Below are positions 20,045-28,491 of a DNA stretch of 64,000 bases, piece by piece. Position 1 is the stretch's first letter; the number at the start of each line of letters is the position of its first letter. The stretch comes from Meira nashicola (lineage: Eukaryota > Basidiomycota > Exobasidiomycetes > Exobasidiales > Brachybasidiaceae): NCBI GenBank assembly GCA_001600355.1, contig BCJU01000002.1, positions 1,178,001 through 1,242,000 of the forward strand, given 5' to 3'. Made by a program: the position numbers and the translations under genes. The notes under the pieces are model-generated. The model did not search any database. It had not been told where the DNA came from and saw only the letters and a program-made list of their open reading frames with translations.

Positions 20045-21283
20045 TCAGTACATAAAAGTCTTTTTTTCTACCATTCGAGGAACGATTGTTAAATCAGGTC
20101 TTTTAGCTTGAGTCCATAAAAATCCATCAATTAATGCTTCTGTAATTCCATTTAACCAGCTTCGATCTTTCTCTTTTGCTAATTGACGACCACGAATCAT
20201 GATAGCATGACAAGCATCTACACTGCTTGCTCTGATAAGATATGCTTCTTCGCGTGTGAGTGTAGTACCGGCTTGAACTGAATCTGAATTTTGAGTATTG
20301 GAGGAGGAAGAAGAAGAAAGAGTAGAATACCATTCTTGTAAACCTTTCTGTTTTGCATTTTGTAAATCTAAAATACCAAAGTGAACCAATAAAGATGGAA
20401 TTACATTATCAACGAAAGCCGGTAACACTGCTGGATCAGGAAGAGGTAATCTTTCGAAGTTGACTTTAGCTTGATCACCTGATAAGAAAGCAGAATGTAA
20501 CCAAGAAAGTAGTAGAAGAGCACGTTTGTGAATGTGTACTGAAATTGTTTCACCATTTTCAAATTGTAAATTGTATGCATCATTAAAGACTGGTAAAGCT
20601 TTTATGAGTGTATTTGCAGCCAAAGAAGCTCTTTCTTCATCCGTTTTACCTATTTTAGCAGATTCTTTGATCGTTCGTTCAACAAAAGTTCCTAAATCCG
20701 GACAATTCATCTCTATCAATCGTTTACCTGTATCATTTGCTGCGATACATAGTGTTTCTAATGCTTCATAAATTTCATCTCTTCTACGTACACCTATAAC
20801 GACTGCCGGTAAAGATTCATGTTTCTTTTCTTCATGTGTTGATAATCCTAAAAGATCTAGTAAGATCATTGGAGTTAGACAAACCAAGGTTTGCGCACTC
20901 AAAGGATGACTTGAATCTCCTGCTGGATCTGCAATATAAAGTGACATTATAATTTGAACGATTGTCTTGTGTGCACCTTGTCCTAATGCATTATGAAATG
21001 CAGTTCTATAACCACTCAAAGAATTTAACATACAAAGGTGACATAAGACGTTCACTTCTGCATGTAAAGAAGGATAAACAAGAGGTAGCTTAAAGCCCGA
21101 AGCTAACCAAGATCCTAATTGAGAACTTGAAGGATTTTGTGGTAAAACGTTTAATAAGAAATTATCAATTGCATCTTCTTTTAACTCAATATGTGATTCA
21201 ATTCTTGCTTTTTTGCAATTATTTCGCATAATTGATAAAAGATTTTTATCATCTTTGATCGGTTCAACGTTTGAAAATGACAT
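20045..21283 (-). CDS. Queuosine salvage protein family (DUF2419, Qng1-like)
   Basis: 412 aa from ATG 21283. The C-terminal third matches the DUF2419 pattern: LPAFVDNVIPSLLVHFGIL (cf. the usual ADYRVPQ...LG), then IRASSVDACHAIM, then a conserved terminus GITEALIDGFLWTQAKR...VEKKTFMY, like the family's LWD...RTRTIYY ending. The middle contains FKLPLVYPSLHAEVNVL and GYRTAFHNALGQGAHKT, as I recall from fungal members. Family knowledge: Qng1 hydrolyses queuosine 5'-monophosphate to release queuine for tRNA modification. The N-terminal tryptophan-rich NF-FW block of animal homologues is not evident, so assignment rests on the C-terminal half. It could be a divergent paralogue. Confidence 0.6.
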   Translation of the reverse strand: MSFSNVEPIKDDKNLLSIMRNNCKKARIESHIELKEDAIDNFLLNVLPQNPSSSQLGSWLASGFKLPLVYPSLHAEVNVLCHLCMLNSLSGYRTAFHNALGQGAHKTIVQIIMSLYIADPAGDSSHPLSAQTLVCLTPMILLDLLGLSTHEEKKHESLPAVVIGVRRRDEIYEALETLCIAANDTGKRLIEMNCPDLGTFVERTIKESAKIGKTDEERASLAANTLIKALPVFNDAYNLQFENGETISVHIHKRALLLLSWLHSAFLSGDQAKVNFERLPLPDPAVLPAFVDNVIPSLLVHFGILDLQNAKQKGLQEWYSTLSSSSSSNTQNSDSVQAGTTLTREEAYLIRASSVDACHAIMIRGRQLAKEKDRSWLNGITEALIDGFLWTQAKRPDLTIVPRMVEKKTFMY

Positions 21284-22556
21284 CTTTGGCGGAAGAAGTG
21301 ATTTTAAGAGATGAAGATGAAGAAAAACAATTTCAACATCCAGTCAAAAGAAGCGCTTTTCATGACTCCACTAGTGCAAAATGCCCGATTTCCGACTTTG
21401 TTCCTGAAGGTTCGTGTAATTTTTATTATCATTTCCAAAATAAATGCGTCAACCCATCATTGCTTACACAAAGAGAAGCCGGAGTACGACTTCACTGAGG
21501 AATACTATAATTTATGTGATGGAAGTTGGCTTCAAGATTTTATAATTGTCTGTAAACAGTCTAGAAAGCTCACGTGGAAGTTAATTGAATGAAGGTTGTA
21601 TTCTATATAGAAGACCCGGTAATATGTTTCATCCGAGAATAAGAATCTTCCCTTACCCGTATCTGCTGCAACTTAAAACTCCGTGGAGTTGATCGGGATA
21701 AAAAAAAACAGGAATTTCGGTGACCGTTCTAAAGTGCATACACATAGAATAGTCTGCATAGTCTACGTACGTGGCTGTGGGAAAAGGAAGCGTCCCACAA
21801 GACCAGAAGAAAGTCCCGCTTGTTTTAAAAAAGATTAGCGTAAAAAAAAATTCAAATTTAAACTCTTTTACCGCTTTAATGTAAGCCCTGTGTTTTCTTA
21901 CTCGTGCAGCTAAACAACGATACTGATACGTATCCAACGACTTTAAGAGTTTCCCGATATACCGCATACTATCATTCCATTGAGAATCTCTTTTACAATC
22001 TCCTTACCCTATCATTCTTTATTGTTAAACAACTTCGATATCAGATTTCAATTGCATACAATACATAGAATTCCTTCTTATCTTTTTTCAATGACAAGAT
22101 CGTATCTTGGCCATCAGCATTAGACAATGATCAAATGAAATTCATACAGCTTGGCTATCTTTCTCAGATATCGGTACCTCCGACTTTATGTAGGAAAAGC
22201 GGAAGCGAAAGATTGGAGAATTTTCATCAAACAATCCATTGCATTGGTCTGGTTGTTAGTAGACTAATGAATTCTTCCCTTAATTGGATTTAAGCATAAA
22301 GAAACTTCATTGTTTCAAATGCATAGCGCATGCAATTCTTCTATATATGCATCTATACAATGAACATTTTCCCAAGAGTAATTAGTACATTTCCTTCCAT
22401 TGTTTATCGGTTACCTATCTTGATTTCTCCAAAAGGTTGATGTGCGTTGGCGTTCAAAATCATAATAGTGAAGACCGAAAAGATGCATAGTCAAATAAAT
22501 GTTTAACTTTCAGCATCACATCCAGGCGGTTCCATTATTTTCATTCTTTTTTTTTT

Positions 22557-22557
22557 N
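22557..22557. other. Ambiguous base (N) in a poly-T tract
   Basis: A single n interrupts a T homopolymer at 22549-22560. It marks assembly or polymorphism uncertainty in tract length and does not affect any gene called here. Confidence 0.95.
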
Positions 22558-22645
22558 TTTAAACTGTCATAAGACAAAAGCCTCTTTTTAGCGTTTTTGT
22601 AGGGCGCCACGCCGGGCGCAGCGTATTCAATCGGCACAAAAAAGC

Positions 22646-22660
22646 TGCATGCATGCATGT
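22646..22660. repeat. TGCATGCA-type tandem tract (one of several)
   Basis: TGCATGCATGCATGT here. Related TGCA/TGTA/GTAC alternating purine-pyrimidine tracts lie at 1514-1530, 2540-2553, 6147-6160, 7877-7890, 8628-8640 and 23759-23774, all intergenic. They are probably microsatellites. Confidence 0.6.
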
Positions 22661-23570
22661 TTCGTGTTTTTGTTAAAAAGAAAAACAAAAAAAGGCCCAA
22701 ATCATAAGGTCTAGACTTTATTAAATTTAAGACTGGCTTGCTTGATCGTATCGTACGTAAATTCCGAGGCTAATTATAAATTGATCGGAACTGTGATTCG
22801 GTGTGGTATTTTTTTCCCTTTTGACTGACGCAATAATCAAAGTATATACTCCTTACCTGTCCTATTCTTTCCCCCCACACGCACATGTGCACATTACGTG
22901 CTTCTACATGCTTTGTACGGCACGATGACCATAAGGTTTGAAAATTTGCATCATGCATGTGATGCTTAAAACGAAAAAAATAATCCGATCCGTACTTTTA
23001 AATTATTGATTCGTTGTTATCTTGCAAAAGAAAAACAAGTGAGAATGTGCTTGAAAAAGTATCTTTTCACTTATTTTCTTTAGCGTTCTTTGTAGTATGT
23101 AGTGAGTACATGTCACATCTTATGACTGTAAATGTGTTTTCTTACAGAGCCATGTACCCGACCTGTCAATAAAATAATTGGTACTCCCGATTTACCGAGC
23201 AAAAACAGCGTTTCTTTTTTCATTTTTTTTAATCATATAAACTGCCGCCACGATCGCCAACTTTCAACCCTTATTTTCTCACACCAAAAACAGAGAGAAA
23301 AGAAAAGAAAGTGTTTTTTTTCTTTGTTTTTGTTAAGGCGAAATATCTTGATCAATTCACAGTTTGACCGAGGGAAATAACCGTGTATGTATATGCACTC
23401 CCGATCTTGTTGTTGTTCTTTTCAATTTCTCTGTCATGATACTGGCTTCAAGATAACTTTTACACAATGATGGATGAGTACTTTTTTTCATTCATTCATG
23501 CATCTCAATGCCACCTAACCAATAATTGCCGAAGATTTGCAGTATTTTGAAAAAAAGTCTAGGCCTTCTT

Positions 23571-23584
23571 TGACGTCAACGTCA
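23571..23584. promoter_or_regulatory. CRE-like site TGACGTCA plus adjacent ACGTCA half-site
   Basis: A perfect 8-bp CRE palindrome (23571-23578) is directly followed by a second ACGTCA half-site. It lies about 770 bp upstream of the HMG-box ORF. Family knowledge: Atf1/Pcr1-type bZIPs bind TGACGTCA, and in fission yeast they act upstream of the HMG regulator ste11. The link here is inference. Confidence 0.45.
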
Positions 23585-24249
23585 TTTAAACATATTCTAT
23601 ACGTAGCATGATAGCCAAGCATTTATCCGCACAATACAAAGTGCCTGCTTATTAAAATATGTAAAAGGACCCGATTGATGCCGAGGGAAAGATGTAGAAT
23701 GTATGTAAGTATGCAAGGATAGTATAATGATGAAAAGAGTAGAGTATATGCGTATGTTATGTATGTGCATGCATTTTGCTTAGCTTGAATCTCGATTAAA
23801 GTATAAAGGCACTTTTACACTATCTTCCTTATTCTGCTATTCTTCCCCTTTTCATCCAACTTTCCGAACAATCATGCGGAATAGACTAAGGAAATCCTTT
23901 GAACCGCAAAAATGGAAGATCTTTTTATTTTCTCATTCCAATTCATTGTATGTACTTTGTGTGTGTGTGTATATCATGATTCCCCTTTGTTATAATCCTC
24001 ATGGCTTTACTCTTCCAACTTGTTTCACTTAAAACAAATCACCGAAAGGAGTATGACTGTTGAATTCAATTTGGGGTCCTTTTTGTTGATTTAAAGAATA
24101 AAACAGCTTTTATTGTGGATACAATTGTATTTTGATTGATTGGATCCATTATTGTTTTTTACGTGGAAATGCTCAATTTGCCATTAAAAGATAATATAAA
24201 AACAAAAAAGGTCAGCTTATCGTTTTATCTTTTCTTTCATTGTTACAAC

Positions 24250-24269
24250 ATTGGATTGGATTGGATTGG
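24250..24269 (-). promoter_or_regulatory. Four tandem CCAAT boxes (ATTGG x4 on + strand)
   Basis: ATTGG is repeated four times without gaps, giving CCAAT four times on the minus strand at 5-bp period. It sits about 80 bp upstream of the HMG-box start codon. CCAAT is the Hap2/3/5 core, but adjacent boxes at 5-bp spacing could not all be occupied together. It may equally be a microsatellite. Confidence 0.4.
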
Positions 24270-24350
24270 ATCTCAAAAGAAAGTAATCATCATCAAATAA
24301 AATTGCAAATACCTTAACAATTATTATAGTAAAATAATAATTTATTTGCA

Positions 24351-25712
24351 ATGATGGCCGAACCTTTGATGAGTTTTGATATCAGTAAACAACGAAGGAG
24401 AGGAAGTCGTTCTGCTTTACCACCAAGGCCACCGAACGCATGGATTTTATACAGATCGGATAAGATGAGAGAAATTCAACGTGAACGTAAAACAACAATG
24501 CTTTCGAACAACAATAACAATGACAATTGCAAACCTAGAAATCCTTCTTCTTCTTCAAGTTCAAGTTCAACGACAAATAATATTACTAATCAAGATTATC
24601 CATTCGTTCAAATTGGTAGTTTTATGAAAGATTCAGATGGTGGTGGTAGCGGTACTATAAAATCACTTTCACCTAAAAATGTTGATAGAATTGATGAAAA
24701 TGGAGGAGGTGCAAATTGTTTACAAGCTCAAATATCAAGAATGGTTTCGCAAATGTGGAAAAGTGAATCTGAACAAGTAAAAGAACATTATGCAAAATTA
24801 GCTGCAGAACATAAACTTGAACATCAAAGACAATATCCTAATTATCGTTATCAACCAAAGAGAAGGAATAGATTATCTTTACCGACACCAACAACAAACG
24901 ATTCATATAATCTTCAACATTATCATTCCGGACGCTCAGAACAACATCCTGATGGTCATTATAATTCTGTAAGAGGAGGGATGAGCAGGTATAATACTTC
25001 TTGGTCTTCTTGGCAAAATCCATGGAATGGAGGTTCACAAGGTCAAAATCCTTATGATTCACCTTTAACATTACAACAAATCGGACCTAGACCAACATTT
25101 AGAGGTAGTAGTAATAATCCACATGAAAAACGTAGTCAAAGTGATGGAATTTATACACATCCTTTAATGCCTCAAAATGAACAACAAAGGTATACATCTT
25201 TACCAACAACTAATGCAACAACATTACAAACTCCTTCTACTTTTACAGCACATCCTCCTACAACACGTTCGAATGGATTGAATAATGGTATTCAAAATCA
25301 ACAATATCCTATTACTCAACCTGCATATGTTACAACACAAATGCCTATCAATAGTCAACAAAGTTCAGAAGGAAGTGGTAACAGAACATATTCGGATAAT
25401 CTTTCATCAATTCATCTTCAACAACAACAACCAATCCCAACAACTTATGCATCCGATCAACCAATGTATGTTCCAATTTCACATTCACAACTTTATGACG
25501 GTGGTTTAAGACGTATTTCTCCTTCTTCTCACTCGAGTAACAATAACCCTTATTCAAGCATTTCTCCCGATTTACCTCAACAACTTCAATTACAACCAAT
25601 CAACAATCAACGTAATAATAATCAACAAATGCCAGAAATGGATATGCTTCAAAGTTTACTCGCAAACGGTAATACAAATACATACACTGGAACACCAGCT
25701 TTTCCAAAATGA
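24351..25712 (+). CDS. MATA-type HMG-box transcription factor with interrupted HMG box
   Basis: 453 aa. The HMG box begins at PRPPNAWILYRSDKMREIQ (about 25-43) and resumes at ISRMVSQMWKSESEQVKEHY, then LAAEHKLEHQRQYPNYRYQP (about 128-169). These match the MATA_HMG class of fungal sexual regulators (Ste11/Prf1/MAT HMG). Between them lie about 75 residues of Asn-, Ser- and Gly-rich sequence where the class normally has about ten. I found no good intron donor or acceptor that would remove it in frame. The rest is Gln/Asn/Ser/Pro-rich, as in activation domains. Family knowledge: such factors bind ACAAAG-type elements in mating genes. The role as a mating or morphogenesis regulator is inferred. 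It has an unusually long upstream region. No pheromone or receptor gene is nearby. Confidence 0.8.
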   Translation: MMAEPLMSFDISKQRRRGSRSALPPRPPNAWILYRSDKMREIQRERKTTMLSNNNNNDNCKPRNPSSSSSSSSTTNNITNQDYPFVQIGSFMKDSDGGGSGTIKSLSPKNVDRIDENGGGANCLQAQISRMVSQMWKSESEQVKEHYAKLAAEHKLEHQRQYPNYRYQPKRRNRLSLPTPTTNDSYNLQHYHSGRSEQHPDGHYNSVRGGMSRYNTSWSSWQNPWNGGSQGQNPYDSPLTLQQIGPRPTFRGSSNNPHEKRSQSDGIYTHPLMPQNEQQRYTSLPTTNATTLQTPSTFTAHPPTTRSNGLNNGIQNQQYPITQPAYVTTQMPINSQQSSEGSGNRTYSDNLSSIHLQQQQPIPTTYASDQPMYVPISHSQLYDGGLRRISPSSHSSNNNPYSSISPDLPQQLQLQPINNQRNNNQQMPEMDMLQSLLANGNTNTYTGTPAFPK

Positions 25713-25889
25713 TCAAAAAAATTACATTCTATTATTCTTTTTTCTTATTTTGTTTGCTTTAATTCGATTTTCTGTATTCCAATATAATATCAAACTACTG
25801 TATTGCTCTAATTAATCTTCATTTATCACAATAAAACGACAACACTTTTTGCTATACGACAACAACTTTATACCAATCAGAGTGGTCGA

Positions 25890-27017
25890 TCAGATTCGTC
25901 TTTCTGCTACTTTGATCAAATCAGAAATCACACCATGTGCAGTAACGGCAGCTCCTGCTCCGGCTCCTGTAACGCTCATTGGGAATTTGTTAAACCTTTT
26001 GGTGGTAAATGCAATCGTTGAAACAGAATCTTGCAATCCGGTTGCGAAAGGATGCGTTGCAGGATATTGTTCTAAACTTGCTTTGATTTCCTTCTTTTCT
26101 ACATCAATCACACCAACATAACGCAAAACGTTTCCGTTCTTTTGTGCTTCAGAATTTAATGCGTCGAATTCTGCATCAAATTGAGGTAATTTATCAACAT
26201 ATTCTTGACCATCTTTTACGTCAGCTAAAGGTGCAGGTGTGAGACTACGAGTAGCTACAGATTGATAACCTTGTGGAAGAGCATCACGTAAGCTTGGAAT
26301 TAATCTAGAAAGGATTGCAAGTTTACGTGCTACATCACTACCTGATAAATCATCACCTGGATGTGGTTCAGTGTAACCTTGTTCTTTGGCAATTTTGACG
26401 ATTTCGGAAAATTTCTTAGTACTTCCTTTAGGAGTTGACCATTCGTTAAAGATGTAACTGAGAGTACCACTTAAAATTCCTTCAATCTTGACCACTTCAT
26501 CGCCTGTTTCAATGATATCCTTCAATGTTGACAAAACTGGTAAACCGGCACCTACTGTACTTTCGCCATACAATAAAGGAGTTTTACCTGTTGAAGTCGA
26601 AGGAGTAGCTGCAGCTTCCAAAATTTGCTTGTACAATTCCAAAGAAGAAGAGAATGCTTTCTTGTTTGGAGTAACAACGCTCAAACCAGCTTTGAGGAAA
26701 TTTGGATAAAATGAAGCGACATCATCGTTGGAGGTATTATCAACAACAACTGTATGATTTTCCAATTTAGACAAATGACTTGTAAGTTCTGGCAAAGGCA
26801 AAGCCGATTGGGAACTATTTGTCAATTTTGTCTTCCAATCAGACAAAGCATTTGCATCAGCTGTTTTAGGGTCGATTAAAAGTGTCTTTTTGCTATTTTG
26901 CAAAGCTACAATTGCAATCGTCTTTTTCAAATTGGCTACTGTTGTTAATTGTGAGATTACCTCACTGCCGACTAAGCCGACTCCAATAATTGCAACGTTG
27001 ATACGAGAGGTAGACAT
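25890..27017 (-). CDS. HOM6: Homoserine dehydrogenase
   Basis: 375 aa from ATG 27017 (MSTSRINVAIIGVGLVGSEV). The ORF extends upstream only via a GTG. The N-terminus is a Rossmann dinucleotide fold (IIGVGLVGSEV). It is followed by VVDNTSNDDVASFYP, SVVTPNKKAFS and the catalytic-domain signature GILSGTLSYIFNEW, with GYTEPHPGDDLSGSDVARKLAIL carrying the conserved acidic and Lys residues. The tail VTGAGAGAAVTAHGVISDLIK is typical. Family knowledge: it reduces aspartate semialdehyde to homoserine in methionine/threonine synthesis, in the cytosol. Length matches yeast Hom6 (359 aa). The gene is intronless, and the Rrp4 gene is divergent from it across about 320 bp. Confidence 0.94.
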   Translation of the reverse strand: MSTSRINVAIIGVGLVGSEVISQLTTVANLKKTIAIVALQNSKKTLLIDPKTADANALSDWKTKLTNSSQSALPLPELTSHLSKLENHTVVVDNTSNDDVASFYPNFLKAGLSVVTPNKKAFSSSLELYKQILEAAATPSTSTGKTPLLYGESTVGAGLPVLSTLKDIIETGDEVVKIEGILSGTLSYIFNEWSTPKGSTKKFSEIVKIAKEQGYTEPHPGDDLSGSDVARKLAILSRLIPSLRDALPQGYQSVATRSLTPAPLADVKDGQEYVDKLPQFDAEFDALNSEAQKNGNVLRYVGVIDVEKKEIKASLEQYPATHPFATGLQDSVSTIAFTTKRFNKFPMSVTGAGAGAAVTAHGVISDLIKVAERRI

Positions 27018-27337
27018 TTTTTCTTTTTGATTTGGTGTAGAATGAAAAGAAGAAAGGATTTCCACAATCTTGTGACTCGGGAAGAATTCTTTTTCATTCT
27101 TCTCGATACTTTAAGCTCAACCGTCTGTGCGTTTTCTAGCAGACTGATTGCGTGCTTGGATCTTCACATAGGGTTTTTTTCGCTCCACAGAGACGCTACA
27201 ATATTTTCAAGCCCTAGGCTATTTACGCGTTTAATCAGCAAAAGCAGGTGGATTTTCTTATTTTGATAAATTTTGTTAGCATTTCTTCTTGGATCTTAGC
27301 TTAATGCCTTTATCATACCCGATTCAAGAAGGAAATT
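27018..27337. promoter_or_regulatory. Divergent HOM6/RRP4 promoter region
   Basis: 320 bp between two start codons. AT-rich, with an ACGCGT core at 27224-27229. No Gcn4 TGACTCA site is obvious. No other feature seen. Confidence 0.45.
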
Positions 27338-28423
27338 ATGGCCACTTTTCAAGTATCTCATGCTCTTGCATCAAATCAATTCTCTTTCAATAATGGAGCA
27401 TCAACATCTTATTTGCACTTATCAGGACATGCAAAAAGTAAATCAGATCAAGATGGAGATCAACAAATGTTTGAAGTAGAAGAAGATGGTGAAATGGATG
27501 AAGAATTGATTGGAGAAAGCGAAAGTTCGAAAAGATTAGCAACTGCTGGTCAAGCTATTGCTTCTTCTGTTACATTTATGCGCGGTCATGGTGCTTACCT
27601 TTCTTCTGCTTCAATCTCTGATGGTGCTGCACCACTAATTCGATCATCGTTGTGCGGCGTTGTAAGGAAGACGAATAAGCTAATAAGCGTCAATTCGCTC
27701 AAAACAAGATATGCACCTGAAGTTGGTGATCTTGTGGTTGGACGAATTAGTGATTTACAACCAGGCAATAGAAGATGGAGAGTAGATATTCGTTCACGTC
27801 AAGAAGCCAATCTTCTTTTGAGCAGTATCAATTTACCAGGTGGAATTCAAAGACGAAAGCTAGAATCTGATGAACTTGAAATGCGTAATTATTTCAAAGA
27901 AGGAGATTTATTGGTTTGCGAAGTTCAATCTCTCTTTCATGACGGTTCCACAAGCTTACATACTCGTAGTTTGAATTATGGTAAATTACGTAATGGACAG
28001 ATGGTAATCGTGAACCCATGCTTAATTCGAAGGTTGAAGAGTCATTTCGTTCGTTTGGAAGAATTAGGATTGGAAATAATTATCGGTTTGAATGGTGTTC
28101 TGTGGATCTCTATGCTTGATACAGGAAAAGTCAATATTACTACCGGAACAGGTCGTGATATAGAAGCTATTTACTCCGATTCAAACGATATCGTATCCAA
28201 TTCTATCCGTCGTAGGATCGGTCGAATGCTTGAGATCGTTGCAATACTATCACATAATCACCGACCAATTTCCGATGTGGCCCTCATTAAAGGGTATGAA
28301 GCTTCTGTTGGTCTTGCTCCCCTGGATGAAGGGGAGGACAATGACATAGAAAAGACATCGAATGCTCTGACAACAGATGTTTGTAGGGCCATTCTAGATC
28401 ACATCGATGAGTCATCCGATTAA
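27338..28423 (+). CDS. RRP4: Exosome RNA-binding cap subunit Rrp4
   Basis: 361 aa. After an acidic N-terminal region come FMRGHGAYLSS (conserved N-terminal domain motif), an S1 domain (VGDLVVGRISDLQPGNRRWRVDI...ANLLLSSINLPGG) and a KH domain (MVIVNPCLIRRLKSHF, then LGLEIIIGLNGVLWIS). EGDLLVCEVQSLFHDGSTSLHTRSLNYGKLRNG is the strongly conserved core of Rrp4. Family knowledge: Rrp4, with Csl4 and Rrp40, forms the cap of the nuclear and cytoplasmic RNA exosome. It is intronless and convergent with the aminopeptidase gene, 68 bp away. Confidence 0.93.
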   Translation: MATFQVSHALASNQFSFNNGASTSYLHLSGHAKSKSDQDGDQQMFEVEEDGEMDEELIGESESSKRLATAGQAIASSVTFMRGHGAYLSSASISDGAAPLIRSSLCGVVRKTNKLISVNSLKTRYAPEVGDLVVGRISDLQPGNRRWRVDIRSRQEANLLLSSINLPGGIQRRKLESDELEMRNYFKEGDLLVCEVQSLFHDGSTSLHTRSLNYGKLRNGQMVIVNPCLIRRLKSHFVRLEELGLEIIIGLNGVLWISMLDTGKVNITTGTGRDIEAIYSDSNDIVSNSIRRRIGRMLEIVAILSHNHRPISDVALIKGYEASVGLAPLDEGEDNDIEKTSNALTTDVCRAILDHIDESSD

Positions 28424-28491
28424 GGCGGAAATGACAGAGACATTGTAATAATATTGTCAATATAATGATTAAAAATACAGTATGAAAGCAT

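Larger units (their letters stand above)
21284..24350. other. Gene-free 3-kb region upstream of the HMG-box gene
   Basis: The largest gap in the window. Short ORFs here are all under about 110 codons and of biased composition. It contains poly-T tracts, one undetermined base at 22557, TGCATGCATGCATGT (22646-22660), a CRE palindrome (23571-23584), HMG-target-like elements (23320-23329, 23982-23990) and a fourfold ATTGG array (24250-24269). It probably holds a long promoter and/or 5' leader of the HMG gene. An unrecognised ncRNA cannot be excluded. Confidence 0.55.

Noticed and set aside
24489..24716. Intron inside the HMG box
   Set aside because: No GTRAGT-like donor or matching acceptor in phase. 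The sequence reads as coding Asn/Ser/Gly-rich low complexity.
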